Origin: an uncultured Ignavibacteria bacterium
Lineage (GTDB): Bacteria > Bacteroidota > Ignavibacteria > SZUA-365
Reading direction: 5' to 3'
DNA length: 14,406 nt
NCBI GenBank assembly: GCA_913060595.1
Contig: CAJXSA010000049.1
Location: 1 to 14,406, forward strand
Every line of letters begins with the position of its first letter. The first letter of the stretch is position 1. Below the pieces are notes generated by a model, which did no database searches, had not been told where the DNA came from, and was given only the letters and a program-made list of their open reading frames with translations. A program made the translations under genes and the position numbers. This document shows, piece by piece, positions 1-7,192 of this stretch.

Positions 1-1
1 G

Positions 2-1327
2 TTCACGCTGAAAGAGGATGCAAAAGATCTCGCGAGCGACTTCCGCGTGAAGGACATCATCAAGAAGTACTCGAATTTCGTCGATTTCCCCATCTACGTG
101 GGCAAGGAGAAAGTGAACAGTGTTTCCGCGCTCTGGCAGCGGAAGAAGGAAGACCTGCAGAAAGAAGAGCTTGACGAATTCTACAAGTTTGTCGCGAACG
201 ATTTCCGCGAGCCGCTCGATCACCTGCACCTGCACATCGAAGGACGGGTGAATTTCAAGGCGCTCGTGTTCATTCCTTCCGAGCCGCCCTTCGGCTATTT
301 CGATCCCCGCGAGGAGAAATCGCTGCATCTCTATGTCAACCGCGTGTTCATACAGGACGACTGCAAGGATCTCGTCCCGGAATACCTGCGCTTCGTAAAA
401 GGCGTGGTTGACACCGAAGACCTGCCGCTGAACGTGTCGCGCGAAGTCACACAGTCGAGCCCCGTCACGGCAAAAATGCGTGAGATCATCACCAATCGCA
501 TTCTCGGCATGCTCGAGGACTGGAGCAAGTCCGATGCGGACAAGTACAATGAGTTTTTCCGGAAATTCGGGAATTATCTCAAACTCGGACTGACGACGGA
601 GTTCGGCAGCAAGGACCGCATCGTGGACCTCCTTCGCTTCGAAACCAGTAAAACCGATGCCGGTGCCTTCACATCGCTCAAGCAGTACGTTTCGGACATG
701 AGCGAGGAACAGAAGGAAATCTACTACATCACGGGTGAGGGCCGAGATGTGGTGGAGAAAAACCCGAACCTCGAGTACTTCCGTAAAAACGCCATCGAAG
801 TTCTGTTCCTCACGGATCCGGTGGATCTCTTCACCGTGACCTCGCTTCCCGAATACGAGGGAAAGAACATCGTTTCCATCGAGAAGGCGGATATCGATCT
901 CAACAAGGACGCGAGCGAGGAGGAAAGCGCGGAGACGCTGAAGGGCAAGGAGGCGAAAGACATTCTCACGCGCTTCAAGGAAATTCTCGGGGATCGTGTC
1001 GAGGACGTGATCGAATCGCGCCGTCTCGTCGACAGTGTCGCGACACTCGTCGTCGGCAAGGAAGGCATGGACGCGCAGATGGAACGCATGATGAAAATGA
1101 TGAACAAAGATTACAGCGGCGCGAAGAAAATCCTCGAGGTCAACCTGCGTCATCCCCTCGTGAAAAACCTCGCCGACATCAACGCGCAGGATCACGAGAG
1201 TCCAGTACTGAAGGAGTCGGTGGAGCAGATCTACGACGGCGCATTGCTGATTGAAGACAATCTGCAGAACCCCATGGACTTCGTTCGCCGCGCCATGGAG
1301 TTCATGGAAAAAGCGACGCGAGGCTGA
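2..1327 (+). CDS. htpG: Molecular chaperone HtpG (Hsp90), 5' end missing
   Basis: Cytosolic ATP-dependent Hsp90-family chaperone that helps fold and remodel client proteins. The frame is already open at base 2 and runs 441 codons to TGA at 1325. The first residues (FTLKEDAKDLASDFRVKDII) match the junction between the ATPase domain and the middle domain, so roughly the first 200 residues, with the nucleotide pocket, lie upstream of the window. Visible Hsp90 hallmarks are an SALWQRKKEDL segment, a PFGYFD segment, LYVNRVFIQDDC, and the LPLNVSREV signature of the middle domain, followed by a full C-terminal dimerisation domain. There is no C-terminal MEEVD, as expected for a bacterial member. A GTG at 47 is only an internal codon, not the start. 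The gene converges on the VWA operon, and the two share the hairpin at 1380-1410. Identification is very secure. Confidence 0.97.
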   Translation, partial: FTLKEDAKDLASDFRVKDIIKKYSNFVDFPIYVGKEKVNSVSALWQRKKEDLQKEELDEFYKFVANDFREPLDHLHLHIEGRVNFKALVFIPSEPPFGYFDPREEKSLHLYVNRVFIQDDCKDLVPEYLRFVKGVVDTEDLPLNVSREVTQSSPVTAKMREIITNRILGMLEDWSKSDADKYNEFFRKFGNYLKLGLTTEFGSKDRIVDLLRFETSKTDAGAFTSLKQYVSDMSEEQKEIYYITGEGRDVVEKNPNLEYFRKNAIEVLFLTDPVDLFTVTSLPEYEGKNIVSIEKADIDLNKDASEEESAETLKGKEAKDILTRFKEILGDRVEDVIESRRLVDSVATLVVGKEGMDAQMERMMKMMNKDYSGAKKILEVNLRHPLVKNLADINAQDHESPVLKESVEQIYDGALLIEDNLQNPMDFVRRAMEFMEKATRG

Positions 1328-1379
1328 TCGCGCCCTTCTGGTGCTCTGCCCGGATGCGAGCGCCGTCCCATAAACGTTC

Positions 1380-1410
1380 AGAGGCTGTCCGCATTGTGCG
1401 GACAGCCTCT
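1380..1410. terminator. Hairpin between convergent htpG and VWA operon
   Basis: A perfect 14-bp stem (AGAGGCTGTCCGCA, TTG loop, TGCGGACAGCCTCT) lies 52 bases after the htpG stop and 28 bases beyond the stop of the opposing VWA gene. It can form on either strand, so it probably ends both transcripts. There is no T-tract directly after the stem on either strand, so it may work as a 3' end stabiliser or need Rho, rather than being a textbook intrinsic terminator. Confidence 0.7.
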
Positions 1411-1438
1411 GCTGTACTGTCGAAAAACCGGGAGCGTT

Positions 1439-2653
1439 TTACCGGATCAGCATCATTCGCGTGCGCATGGTCTCCCCGGCACTGAGGCGATACAGGTACA
1501 TGCCAGCAGACAGGCCCGTCGCCTGGAATCGCGCGGAGTGCAGGCCCCGGGAGAGTGGTCTGTCGAGGAGAGTCGCGACGCGGCGTCCGAGCAGATCGTA
1601 CACTTCAAGTTTCACATGCTGTCCGCCGGTGCCATGCACCGAGAAGGGGATCATCGTTGTGGCACCCGCTGCGAACGGATTGGGTGCGTTCTGTGCGAGC
1701 TCCAGCTGCGCGGGAGCGGCGTACGCAGCAGCGGTAACTGAGGTGACGCCCGTGACGGCGGCCTCGCTGTGTGTGGCTTCCGCGATGTCGTTGCAGGCAC
1801 GGACGCGAATCTCGAGCAGATGCGTTTCCGCATCGGGATCAGGGGAGACGAATGCCACGGTGTGCTCGTCGAAGCCGCGTCCCATGAAGGTGGCGATCGT
1901 CGTGAAAATGTTCTGCAGCTCGGACGCACTGGGTGTCTGGTAGTACAGGCCGCCGCTGAGCTGGGCGATACTCTGCAGTTCGGTCGCGTTGATCGCGGAA
2001 CCGAGGCCTATCGTGAAGACCCGGATGTTTTTCTGCTGGGCAAGGGCGATGACTTCCGCCGGCGTCCGCGTGCTGGAGTTGTCTCCACCGTCCGTGAGCG
2101 CGACGACGGCGCGCTTGCTGTTGCTCGCCGATCCGTCGACTTCGAGAATGCCCGCGTAGATCGCATCCCAGACGGCGGTCCCGCCCGCGGCCGGCAGACC
2201 GTTCACGGCCTGTGTGAGGGCGGATGTATTGCCGGTCATCTGCTGCGTCAGTATGACTGTCGTATTGAAATAGAAAACCGCTGCCTCGTCGGTCGTGGAG
2301 TCCATGAGGCCGACGAAAGCGAGGCCCGCTGCTTTCGCACCGGCGTTCCCGGTACCGGTCATGCTCCCGCTGGCGTCGAAGACCAGCGCGGCGGAGATCG
2401 GATTGCGAACGGCGGGTGACGAACTTTCCACGATCGAGAATTCCTCGACGGGTTCACCGTTGTCGGTGATGCTGAGCTGGTCGCGGGTGAGGATGTACTG
2501 CACCTCGTCGGCGCACTTGACGGATAATGTCAGCTGCGCTTCCGGCTGTCCCTGGACGACATGCATCGTTGTAATCCGCGCCGTCGGCTGTCCGAACGCG
2601 GTGCCTGCTGCCATCATCGCCAGGAAGGCGATGACGCTCCCGAAAAATTTCAT
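1439..2653 (-). CDS. Secreted VWA-domain protein with T9SS type A sorting domain
   Basis: 404-residue exported protein. Residues 1-21 form a Sec signal peptide (MKFFGSVIAFLAMMAAGTAFG). A short beta-rich segment follows, then a VWA domain at about 86-256. Its metal-ion adhesion site is complete: DASGS at 93-97, Thr159 in GGTAVWD, and Asp187 in LTDGGD. A linker region precedes a T9SS type A sorting domain at about 318-404, with NAPNPF, VYDLLGRRVATL and LSAGMYLYRL. By family knowledge the tail routes the protein through the outer membrane, where it is usually removed or anchored; VWA domains bind protein or matrix ligands through a divalent cation. The ligand is unknown. It is the last gene of the sigma-factor operon, 59 bases after the related VWA lipoprotein. 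The start is supported by GGAGAGG at 2661-2667, seven bases upstream of ATG. Confidence 0.9.
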   Translation of the reverse strand: MKFFGSVIAFLAMMAAGTAFGQPTARITTMHVVQGQPEAQLTLSVKCADEVQYILTRDQLSITDNGEPVEEFSIVESSSPAVRNPISAALVFDASGSMTGTGNAGAKAAGLAFVGLMDSTTDEAAVFYFNTTVILTQQMTGNTSALTQAVNGLPAAGGTAVWDAIYAGILEVDGSASNSKRAVVALTDGGDNSSTRTPAEVIALAQQKNIRVFTIGLGSAINATELQSIAQLSGGLYYQTPSASELQNIFTTIATFMGRGFDEHTVAFVSPDPDAETHLLEIRVRACNDIAEATHSEAAVTGVTSVTAAAYAAPAQLELAQNAPNPFAAGATTMIPFSVHGTGGQHVKLEVYDLLGRRVATLLDRPLSRGLHSARFQATGLSAGMYLYRLSAGETMRTRMMLIR

Positions 2654-2677
2654 AACGATACCTCTCCGATACGTGAT

Positions 2678-2691
2678 GGGGCGGCTGCCCC
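2678..2691 (-). other. Small hairpin between the two VWA genes
   Basis: GGGGC, GGCT loop, GCCCC lies in the 59-base gap between the VWA lipoprotein and the T9SS VWA gene, just upstream of the latter's Shine-Dalgarno sequence. There is no T-tract, so termination is unlikely. It could be an RNA processing or stability site that sets different levels for the two products. This role is inference from position only. Confidence 0.35.
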
Positions 2692-2712
2692 GTGCAGTGT
2701 ATTGCTGCGTGA

Positions 2713-3456
2713 TCAGGGATTTCGAAGCAGTGCGGCGACCTCTCTGTAGATGCTTTGCAGAGAATACAGCTCCGGCAGGGAATAATGTCGACCATCGGTT
2801 TGCTGTGCGATGTTGCGCAGCACCAGTTCACGGCTTGTCAGATGGAGGGTGATGGTATAGACCATGATATCGTGCTCTCCGGCGTATGCGAGGACCTTGG
2901 ACGGCGTCGCGAATACGCTGGCATTGTCGTCGCTGTCGGTGATGAGGATGACCGCCTTTCTCTCATGACTGCCCTTGTCGGCGAGTTCCTGCATGGCGTA
3001 GGAGAGACCGTCCCACATCGCCGTGGAGCCGGTTCGCGGCAGTGCGTTCACCGCAGCGCGCAGCGCGGAAACATCGCTCGTCAGGCTCTGGGCGATCGTC
3101 GCCGTCCCGTTGAAATGCACCACGACGCCTTCGTCCAGAACACCGTCAAGCGAGTCCAGGAAGGCGTTTGCAGACTGCCGGAGGTACTGGTTCATTTCAC
3201 TGGTGATACTTCCGCTGGCATCGAGCACGAGTGCAGCGGAAAAGTGGGCGGGCGTCCATTTCCCGCCGGTGGTGTCGATCGGTATGTCGACGGATACCGG
3301 CGTACCGATATCCTCCCCTGGGAGCACGGACACATTGTCGGCGTAGCGATTGCGCGGTGTCTCGACATCGAGCGGCGAGTCGCAGGCGCTGGCGAACAGC
3401 AGGACGACGCAGGCTGCAACCAGGCATCCGAAACCGTGTCGGTGCTTAAAATTCAT
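2713..3456 (-). CDS. VWA-domain lipoprotein
   Basis: 247-residue predicted lipoprotein. The signal sequence has an n-region NFKHRH, a hydrophobic core, and a lipobox FASAC with lipidation at Cys25. After a low-complexity spacer (about 26-70) comes a VWA domain at about 74-245. It has an intact metal-ion adhesion site: DASGS at 79-83, Thr145 in GSTAMWDG, and Asp174 in ITDSDD. The domain closely resembles that of the downstream T9SS VWA protein (shared SAALV-DASGS, ALRAAVNALP-like and TA-WD blocks), so the two look like a tandem duplication. Its ATG lies inside the end of the anti-sigma gene (11-base overlap), with only a weak Shine-Dalgarno sequence, which suggests translational coupling. It is probably held on the periplasmic or surface face of the outer membrane. 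The function beyond cation-dependent binding is unknown. Confidence 0.88.
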   Translation of the reverse strand: MNFKHRHGFGCLVAACVVLLFASACDSPLDVETPRNRYADNVSVLPGEDIGTPVSVDIPIDTTGGKWTPAHFSAALVLDASGSITSEMNQYLRQSANAFLDSLDGVLDEGVVVHFNGTATIAQSLTSDVSALRAAVNALPRTGSTAMWDGLSYAMQELADKGSHERKAVILITDSDDNASVFATPSKVLAYAGEHDIMVYTITLHLTSRELVLRNIAQQTDGRHYSLPELYSLQSIYREVAALLRNP

Positions 3457-4582
3457 ACGCGAGTCCGTAGGTGAGCCCGAGCTTGTCGGTCTGGAACCAG
3501 CTGCCCTGGAAACGGTACAGCAGCATGCTGCCTTCGGCGCCCATCACGATGGCGATGCGCTCGAAGGGCTTGAACTTGATGCCGGCCGTCGCGCGTGCGA
3601 GTCCGCCAAGCTGGAAAGCGCCGCCGACCTGGAACTGTACGAAGGGGTGGACGTGCGGGAGCAGGGCATCTCCGTTGAACTGGTATACAGCCGTCGCCCA
3701 GTATGCCAGTGGATTTTGCTCGTACCGCACGGCTCCACCATCTTCGATTCCGTTGAATTTCTGCGGGAATGCTTCCTGTCCGGCCTCGATTCCGATGCTG
3801 TGGTTGTCCGAAAGCGCGTACATCAACCCGAGATTCACGTTGCGGAACCAGGGTTCCGACTGCGATACCGTACTCGGCGCGGGATTCGCACGCAGCGCCA
3901 CGTTGCGGACCTGAAGAGTGAGTCCGGACGCTACCGGAATTACTTCATACATGTGCATCGGTCCTCCGCTCACATAACGGACCTCGTTCCGGTTGCTGCC
4001 GCGTTGTGCCAGTGTGCCGAGGGGCCGCAGCGTCAGGGTCTGTTCTGCTTCGCGCAGGAGGGGAGCCGCAGCCTGTTCGGCGACTGCAACGGTTGGTGCC
4101 GCCGCGGGCACTGCTGCCGCAGGGGTGGCGACGGAGAGGTCTCCGAGCGCCGGAAGTTCACGCACGGTCAGTTCAGCCGCAGGAAGGCTCACGATGCGTT
4201 CCGTGTCAATTTCCGCGGGCAGCGGGAACTGCAGATACAGAAGCACGGCGGCTGCCACGGCGAGAACGGCGGAACCGGCGGACATCCAGAATCGCCGTGA
4301 AAGGCTGCCGGAAGCAGCGGCTCCGGCAGCCATGGCGCTGGCGGAGGGGATGCTGAAGCCCAGTGCGCCGAATACCGCAGCGGTGGCTGCCGCAGGCGGC
4401 GTGAAGGCGTCCGTGTCGTGCTGAATTGCTTTGCGAATCGCGAGGTTGTCCTGCATTTCCGTCCGAAGATCCGGATTGGAGGAGAGGGTGCGGAACAGGA
4501 CCTCCTCGTGTGCGCTGTCCAACTCTCCGTCGAGGAAGGAGTGCAGCATGCGCTGGTCCATGAATTCCTGATGTTCGTTCAT
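3446..4582 (-). CDS. Anti-sigma-like membrane protein with beta-rich barrel-like C-terminal region
   Basis: 378 residues, directly downstream of an ECF sigma gene (33-base gap), which is the usual place for its anti-sigma factor. Residues 1-60 are acidic and helical (MLHSFLDGELDSAHEEVLF), resembling the cytoplasmic N-terminus of anti-sigma factors, but there is no HxxxCxxC zinc motif. Residues about 62-92 are rich in Ala and Gly. RR at 96-97 precedes one strong transmembrane segment at about 98-118. A Pro/Ala-rich linker (about 140-178) leads to a beta-rich region (about 200-378) with alternating aromatic and small residues, ending in GLTYGLAYEF. That final Phe is typical of outer-membrane barrels. 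The layout suggests cytoplasmic sigma binding, an inner-membrane anchor, and a periplasmic or outer-membrane sensor part. The barrel assignment is inference from pattern; the anti-sigma role rests mainly on gene order. Confidence 0.72.
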   Translation of the reverse strand: MNEHQEFMDQRMLHSFLDGELDSAHEEVLFRTLSSNPDLRTEMQDNLAIRKAIQHDTDAFTPPAAATAAVFGALGFSIPSASAMAAGAAASGSLSRRFWMSAGSAVLAVAAAVLLYLQFPLPAEIDTERIVSLPAAELTVRELPALGDLSVATPAAAVPAAAPTVAVAEQAAAPLLREAEQTLTLRPLGTLAQRGSNRNEVRYVSGGPMHMYEVIPVASGLTLQVRNVALRANPAPSTVSQSEPWFRNVNLGLMYALSDNHSIGIEAGQEAFPQKFNGIEDGGAVRYEQNPLAYWATAVYQFNGDALLPHVHPFVQFQVGGAFQLGGLARATAGIKFKPFERIAIVMGAEGSMLLYRFQGSWFQTDKLGLTYGLAYEF

Positions 4583-4615
4583 CGTTCTGTCACCGTATCT
4601 ATGCGTTTGCTTCTT

Positions 4616-5185
4616 TTAAACGTCTTCACTGAATTCGCGGATGTATGGTGTGAGTATGTCGCGAATCTTCTGCTTCGCCCGGAAAATCCGGACTTTCACG
4701 TTTGAGAGCGAGGAATCGACCACCTCGGCGATCTCCGCGTAACTGAGTCCTTCGTATTCGCGGAGAATGAAAACCTCTCGGTAATCGTCGGGTATCATGT
4801 CCAGCGCCGTCGTGATCAGCTGCAGGAACTCCGAGGTCTCCGCTGATTTCGGTTGCACGAGGTACTGATAATCCTCGAACTCCACCGTGCGCTTTTTGTT
4901 TCTCCGCGTGTTCAGACACAGGTTTCTCGCTATTTTGAGCAGGAATCCGGGGACATTCGTCATTTCCCTGTCCTGCTTCGCGCATTCGTAAAACCGTATG
5001 AACGTTTCCTGATACACATCCTGTGCTTCGTCGCGGTTGCCGAGAAAACGAAGGCAGTACGCATATACCCGTCCCGAGTACCGGGCGTACAGCTCGGAGA
5101 ACGCGGCCTCAGCTGCCTCCTTTTCGCCAGCAAGGCAGGAAAACAGCTCAGCGTCCGGGGTGGAATGTGTGGATTTTCCGGACAT
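4616..5185 (-). CDS. ECF-family RNA polymerase sigma factor
   Basis: 189-residue sigma-70 family factor of the extracytoplasmic-function type, with only regions 2 and 4. Region 2 (about 29-95) holds LYARYSGRVYAYCLRFLGN, the core-binding stretch RDEAQDVYQETFIRFYE, and the FLLKIARNLCLNTRRNKK segment. Region 4 (about 123-178) has IPDDYREVFILREYEGLSYA, then EIAEVVDSSLSNVKVRIFRA, a helix-turn-helix for -35 recognition. Length is normal for the family. It heads the operon with the membrane anti-sigma-like gene and two VWA genes. It is therefore likely to be kept inactive at the membrane and to direct transcription of its own operon and an envelope regulon. The ATG at 5185 lacks a strong Shine-Dalgarno sequence. 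I found no convincing ECF-type promoter upstream, so autoregulation is not shown by the sequence. Confidence 0.93.
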   Translation of the reverse strand: MSGKSTHSTPDAELFSCLAGEKEAAEAAFSELYARYSGRVYAYCLRFLGNRDEAQDVYQETFIRFYECAKQDREMTNVPGFLLKIARNLCLNTRRNKKRTVEFEDYQYLVQPKSAETSEFLQLITTALDMIPDDYREVFILREYEGLSYAEIAEVVDSSLSNVKVRIFRAKQKIRDILTPYIREFSEDV

Positions 5186-5409
5186 ATGGCGACGGCAACG
5201 ATGTTCTCAATACCAGTTGTCCATACAGTCTCTGCTTCGTATGAACTGCGTGCTGGGAATATAACACTTCAGAAAGTTGAAGGTTACAGGGGCAGGGAAG
5301 AATGCCCATGCTTCCGTGGAAGCTCGTGTTATTTTGAAGCATCGGAATTGTGGATGAGGCTGTGTATTTTTTGCATCATTGAAATGAACATGCGCATCAT
5401 GGAGGTTGC
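5186..5409. promoter_or_regulatory. Divergent intergenic region between sigma operon and M2-like peptidase
   Basis: 224 bases, more AT-rich than the flanking genes, which must hold promoters in both directions. It contains a small dyad (GCTTCC, GT, GGAAGC at 5310-5323) and a GGAGG Shine-Dalgarno sequence at 5401-5405 for the rightward gene. On the left-facing strand a TTATAT near 5258-5263 could be a -10 element, but no matching -35 is clear. On the right-facing strand TATTTTTTG at 5365-5373 is one base too long for the Bacteroidetes -7 consensus. No promoter is assigned firmly. Confidence 0.4.
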
Positions 5410-7098
5410 ATGCATCGATTGAGTTTTATCGTCAGCGTCGTCGTGCTCGCGGGCATGATGACGTCCTGCGGAACAACGGAAAAGGAACAGATGGAACAGG
5501 AACTCAAAGCATTTATCACCGATTTTGAACAGACTGTGCGGCCGCTGAGCAAGGATGCGGCGATCGCGTATTTCGATGCGTCGATATCGGGCCGTGAGGA
5601 GGATTATCAGAAGGCGGCCGATCTTGAATTGCTGCTGAGCAAGGTGTATGCTGACACCGAGGACTTCACGAAGCTCAAGTCCATCCGCGATTCACGTGCG
5701 GTGACCGATCCCCTGCTCGCCCGGCAGCTCGAGGTGCTCTATCACAGCTACCTCGAGAAACAGATCGACGAACAGAAACTCGAGGCCATGATCCGCCTGC
5801 AGACGGAGAATGAGAAGAAATTCTCCACCTTCCGCGCGGAGGTGAACGGGAAGAAGTACACCGACAATGAGATCGAAGAACTGCTGCGCACCTCTCATGA
5901 CAATGCCGAGCTCGAAGCGGCATGGCGCGCGAGCAAGAACATCGGTCCGGTGGTTGCCGCGGACGTGCTGCACCTCGTGAACATGCGCAATGAAGCGGCG
6001 CGGGAACTCGGATTCTCCAACTATCACGCGATGCAGCTCGAACTCAGCGAGCAGGATCCCGAAGAAATCGCCCTGCTGTTCGACGAGCTCGACGATCTCA
6101 CCCGGGGCGCATTCGCGGAGCTGAAAGGGCAGATGGACGCGAAACTCGCCGCCAGGTACGGCATCGAAACAGAGGCGCTCATGCCGTGGCATTACCAGAA
6201 CAGATTTTTCCAGGAAGCGCCGAAAATCTTCGACACGGACCTCGACGTGTTCTATGAGGACAAGGACATCGCCGGGCTTGCGACTTCATACTTCGCGGGA
6301 CTCGAACTCCTGATCGATGACCTCGTGGAGAAAAGCGATCTGTATGAAAAGGAAGGGAAATACCAGCACGCATACTGCACGGATATCGACCGCGAGGGCG
6401 ATGTGCGTGTGGTCTGCAACATCAAGCCCAGCTACAACTGGATGAACACCACCCTGCATGAATACGGTCATGCGGTGTACGACAAGTTCAACGACCGCAC
6501 CGTCCCCTGGGTTCTGCGGGAGCCGGCGCATACCTTCACCACGGAAGCCATCGCCATGCTCTTCGGACGCCTGGCCAGCAATCCCGTCTGGCTGGAGAAG
6601 GTGGCCGATGTTCCTGCCGAAAAGGTGAATCCCGTGGCCGGGGACATGAAAGCAGCGCTTCGGCTCGAACAGCTCGTCTTCAGCCGCTGGGCGCAGGTTA
6701 TGTACCGCTTCGAAAAAGCCATGTATGAAAATCCCGACCGGGATCTCAACGCACTCTGGTGGGAGCTCGTCGAGCGCTACCAGATGATTCGCAAACCCGA
6801 AGGACGTGATGCGCCGGACTGGGCGACGAAGATACACGTGGCGCTGTATCCCGCGTATTATCACAATTACCTGATGGGCGAACTGCTCGCCTCGCAGCTG
6901 CATGCGAAAATCTGCCGCGACGTGGTGCCTGATGCGAATCCGGCACGCGAGGTATACGCGGGGAATCCCGCCGTGGGACGCTACCTCGTCGACAATGTGT
7001 TCAAGCCGGGCGCGACCATGCACTGGAATGACATGATTGAAAAGGCGACGGGCGAAAAGCTCACGGCCAAATACTATGCGGAGCAGTTCGTACACTGA
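5410..7098 (+). CDS. M2-like zinc metallopeptidase lipoprotein
   Basis: 562-residue exported peptidase. The signal sequence ends in a lipobox MTSC (lipidation at Cys20), so it should be membrane-anchored in the periplasm or at the surface. The zinc site is HEYGH at 350-354, with Glu351 as the catalytic base. Glu379, in REPAHTFTTEAIAM, is the likely third ligand, 29 residues after the first His. This spacing and the RNEAARELGF segment (about 196-205) resemble the M2 (angiotensin-converting-enzyme-like) gluzincins; M3 oligopeptidases are the main alternative. These enzymes release dipeptides or cut short peptides, so a role in peptide breakdown is likely. The N-terminal 300 residues are mostly helical, as in M2. 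The start is fixed by GGAGG four bases upstream. It is a single gene, convergent with the S15-like hydrolase across the 7121-7162 hairpin. Confidence 0.87.
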   Translation: MHRLSFIVSVVVLAGMMTSCGTTEKEQMEQELKAFITDFEQTVRPLSKDAAIAYFDASISGREEDYQKAADLELLLSKVYADTEDFTKLKSIRDSRAVTDPLLARQLEVLYHSYLEKQIDEQKLEAMIRLQTENEKKFSTFRAEVNGKKYTDNEIEELLRTSHDNAELEAAWRASKNIGPVVAADVLHLVNMRNEAARELGFSNYHAMQLELSEQDPEEIALLFDELDDLTRGAFAELKGQMDAKLAARYGIETEALMPWHYQNRFFQEAPKIFDTDLDVFYEDKDIAGLATSYFAGLELLIDDLVEKSDLYEKEGKYQHAYCTDIDREGDVRVVCNIKPSYNWMNTTLHEYGHAVYDKFNDRTVPWVLREPAHTFTTEAIAMLFGRLASNPVWLEKVADVPAEKVNPVAGDMKAALRLEQLVFSRWAQVMYRFEKAMYENPDRDLNALWWELVERYQMIRKPEGRDAPDWATKIHVALYPAYYHNYLMGELLASQLHAKICRDVVPDANPAREVYAGNPAVGRYLVDNVFKPGATMHWNDMIEKATGEKLTAKYYAEQFVH

Positions 7099-7120
7099 TC
7101 CGACACGCGCCATCGTGCAG

Positions 7121-7162
7121 CGGCCCGTGCGCCGGCGCATTTCTGCGCCGCGTCACGGGCCG
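7121..7162. terminator. Hairpin between convergent M2-like and S15-like genes
   Basis: Outer stem CGGCCCGTG (7121-7129) pairs with CACGGGCCG (7154-7162). An inner stem GGCGCA / TGCGCC closes a TTTC loop. A small mismatch of about four bases separates the two. It sits 23 bases after one stop codon and 31 bases from the opposing one. It is very GC-rich but has no strong T-tract (rightward it is followed by TGTCATATC), so it is probably a shared two-way transcript end. Confidence 0.7.
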
Positions 7163-7192
7163 TGTCATATCAAGTGAAATACGGTTTCGGGA

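Noticed and set aside
3350..4300. Long 316-codon open frame on the + strand
   Set aside because: It lies antisense to the anti-sigma-like gene, has no recognisable domain, and crosses the 3446-3456 gene overlap; a shadow of GC-rich coding DNA.
5365..5373. TATTTTTTG as a Bacteroidetes -7 element for the M2-like gene
   Set aside because: It has three bases rather than two between TA and TTTG, and no -33 TTG at suitable distance.
6286..7140. 284-codon open frame on the - strand
   Set aside because: Antisense to the M2-like peptidase, whose motifs are unambiguous, and it runs into the terminator hairpin; composition is His/Arg-rich as in shadow frames.
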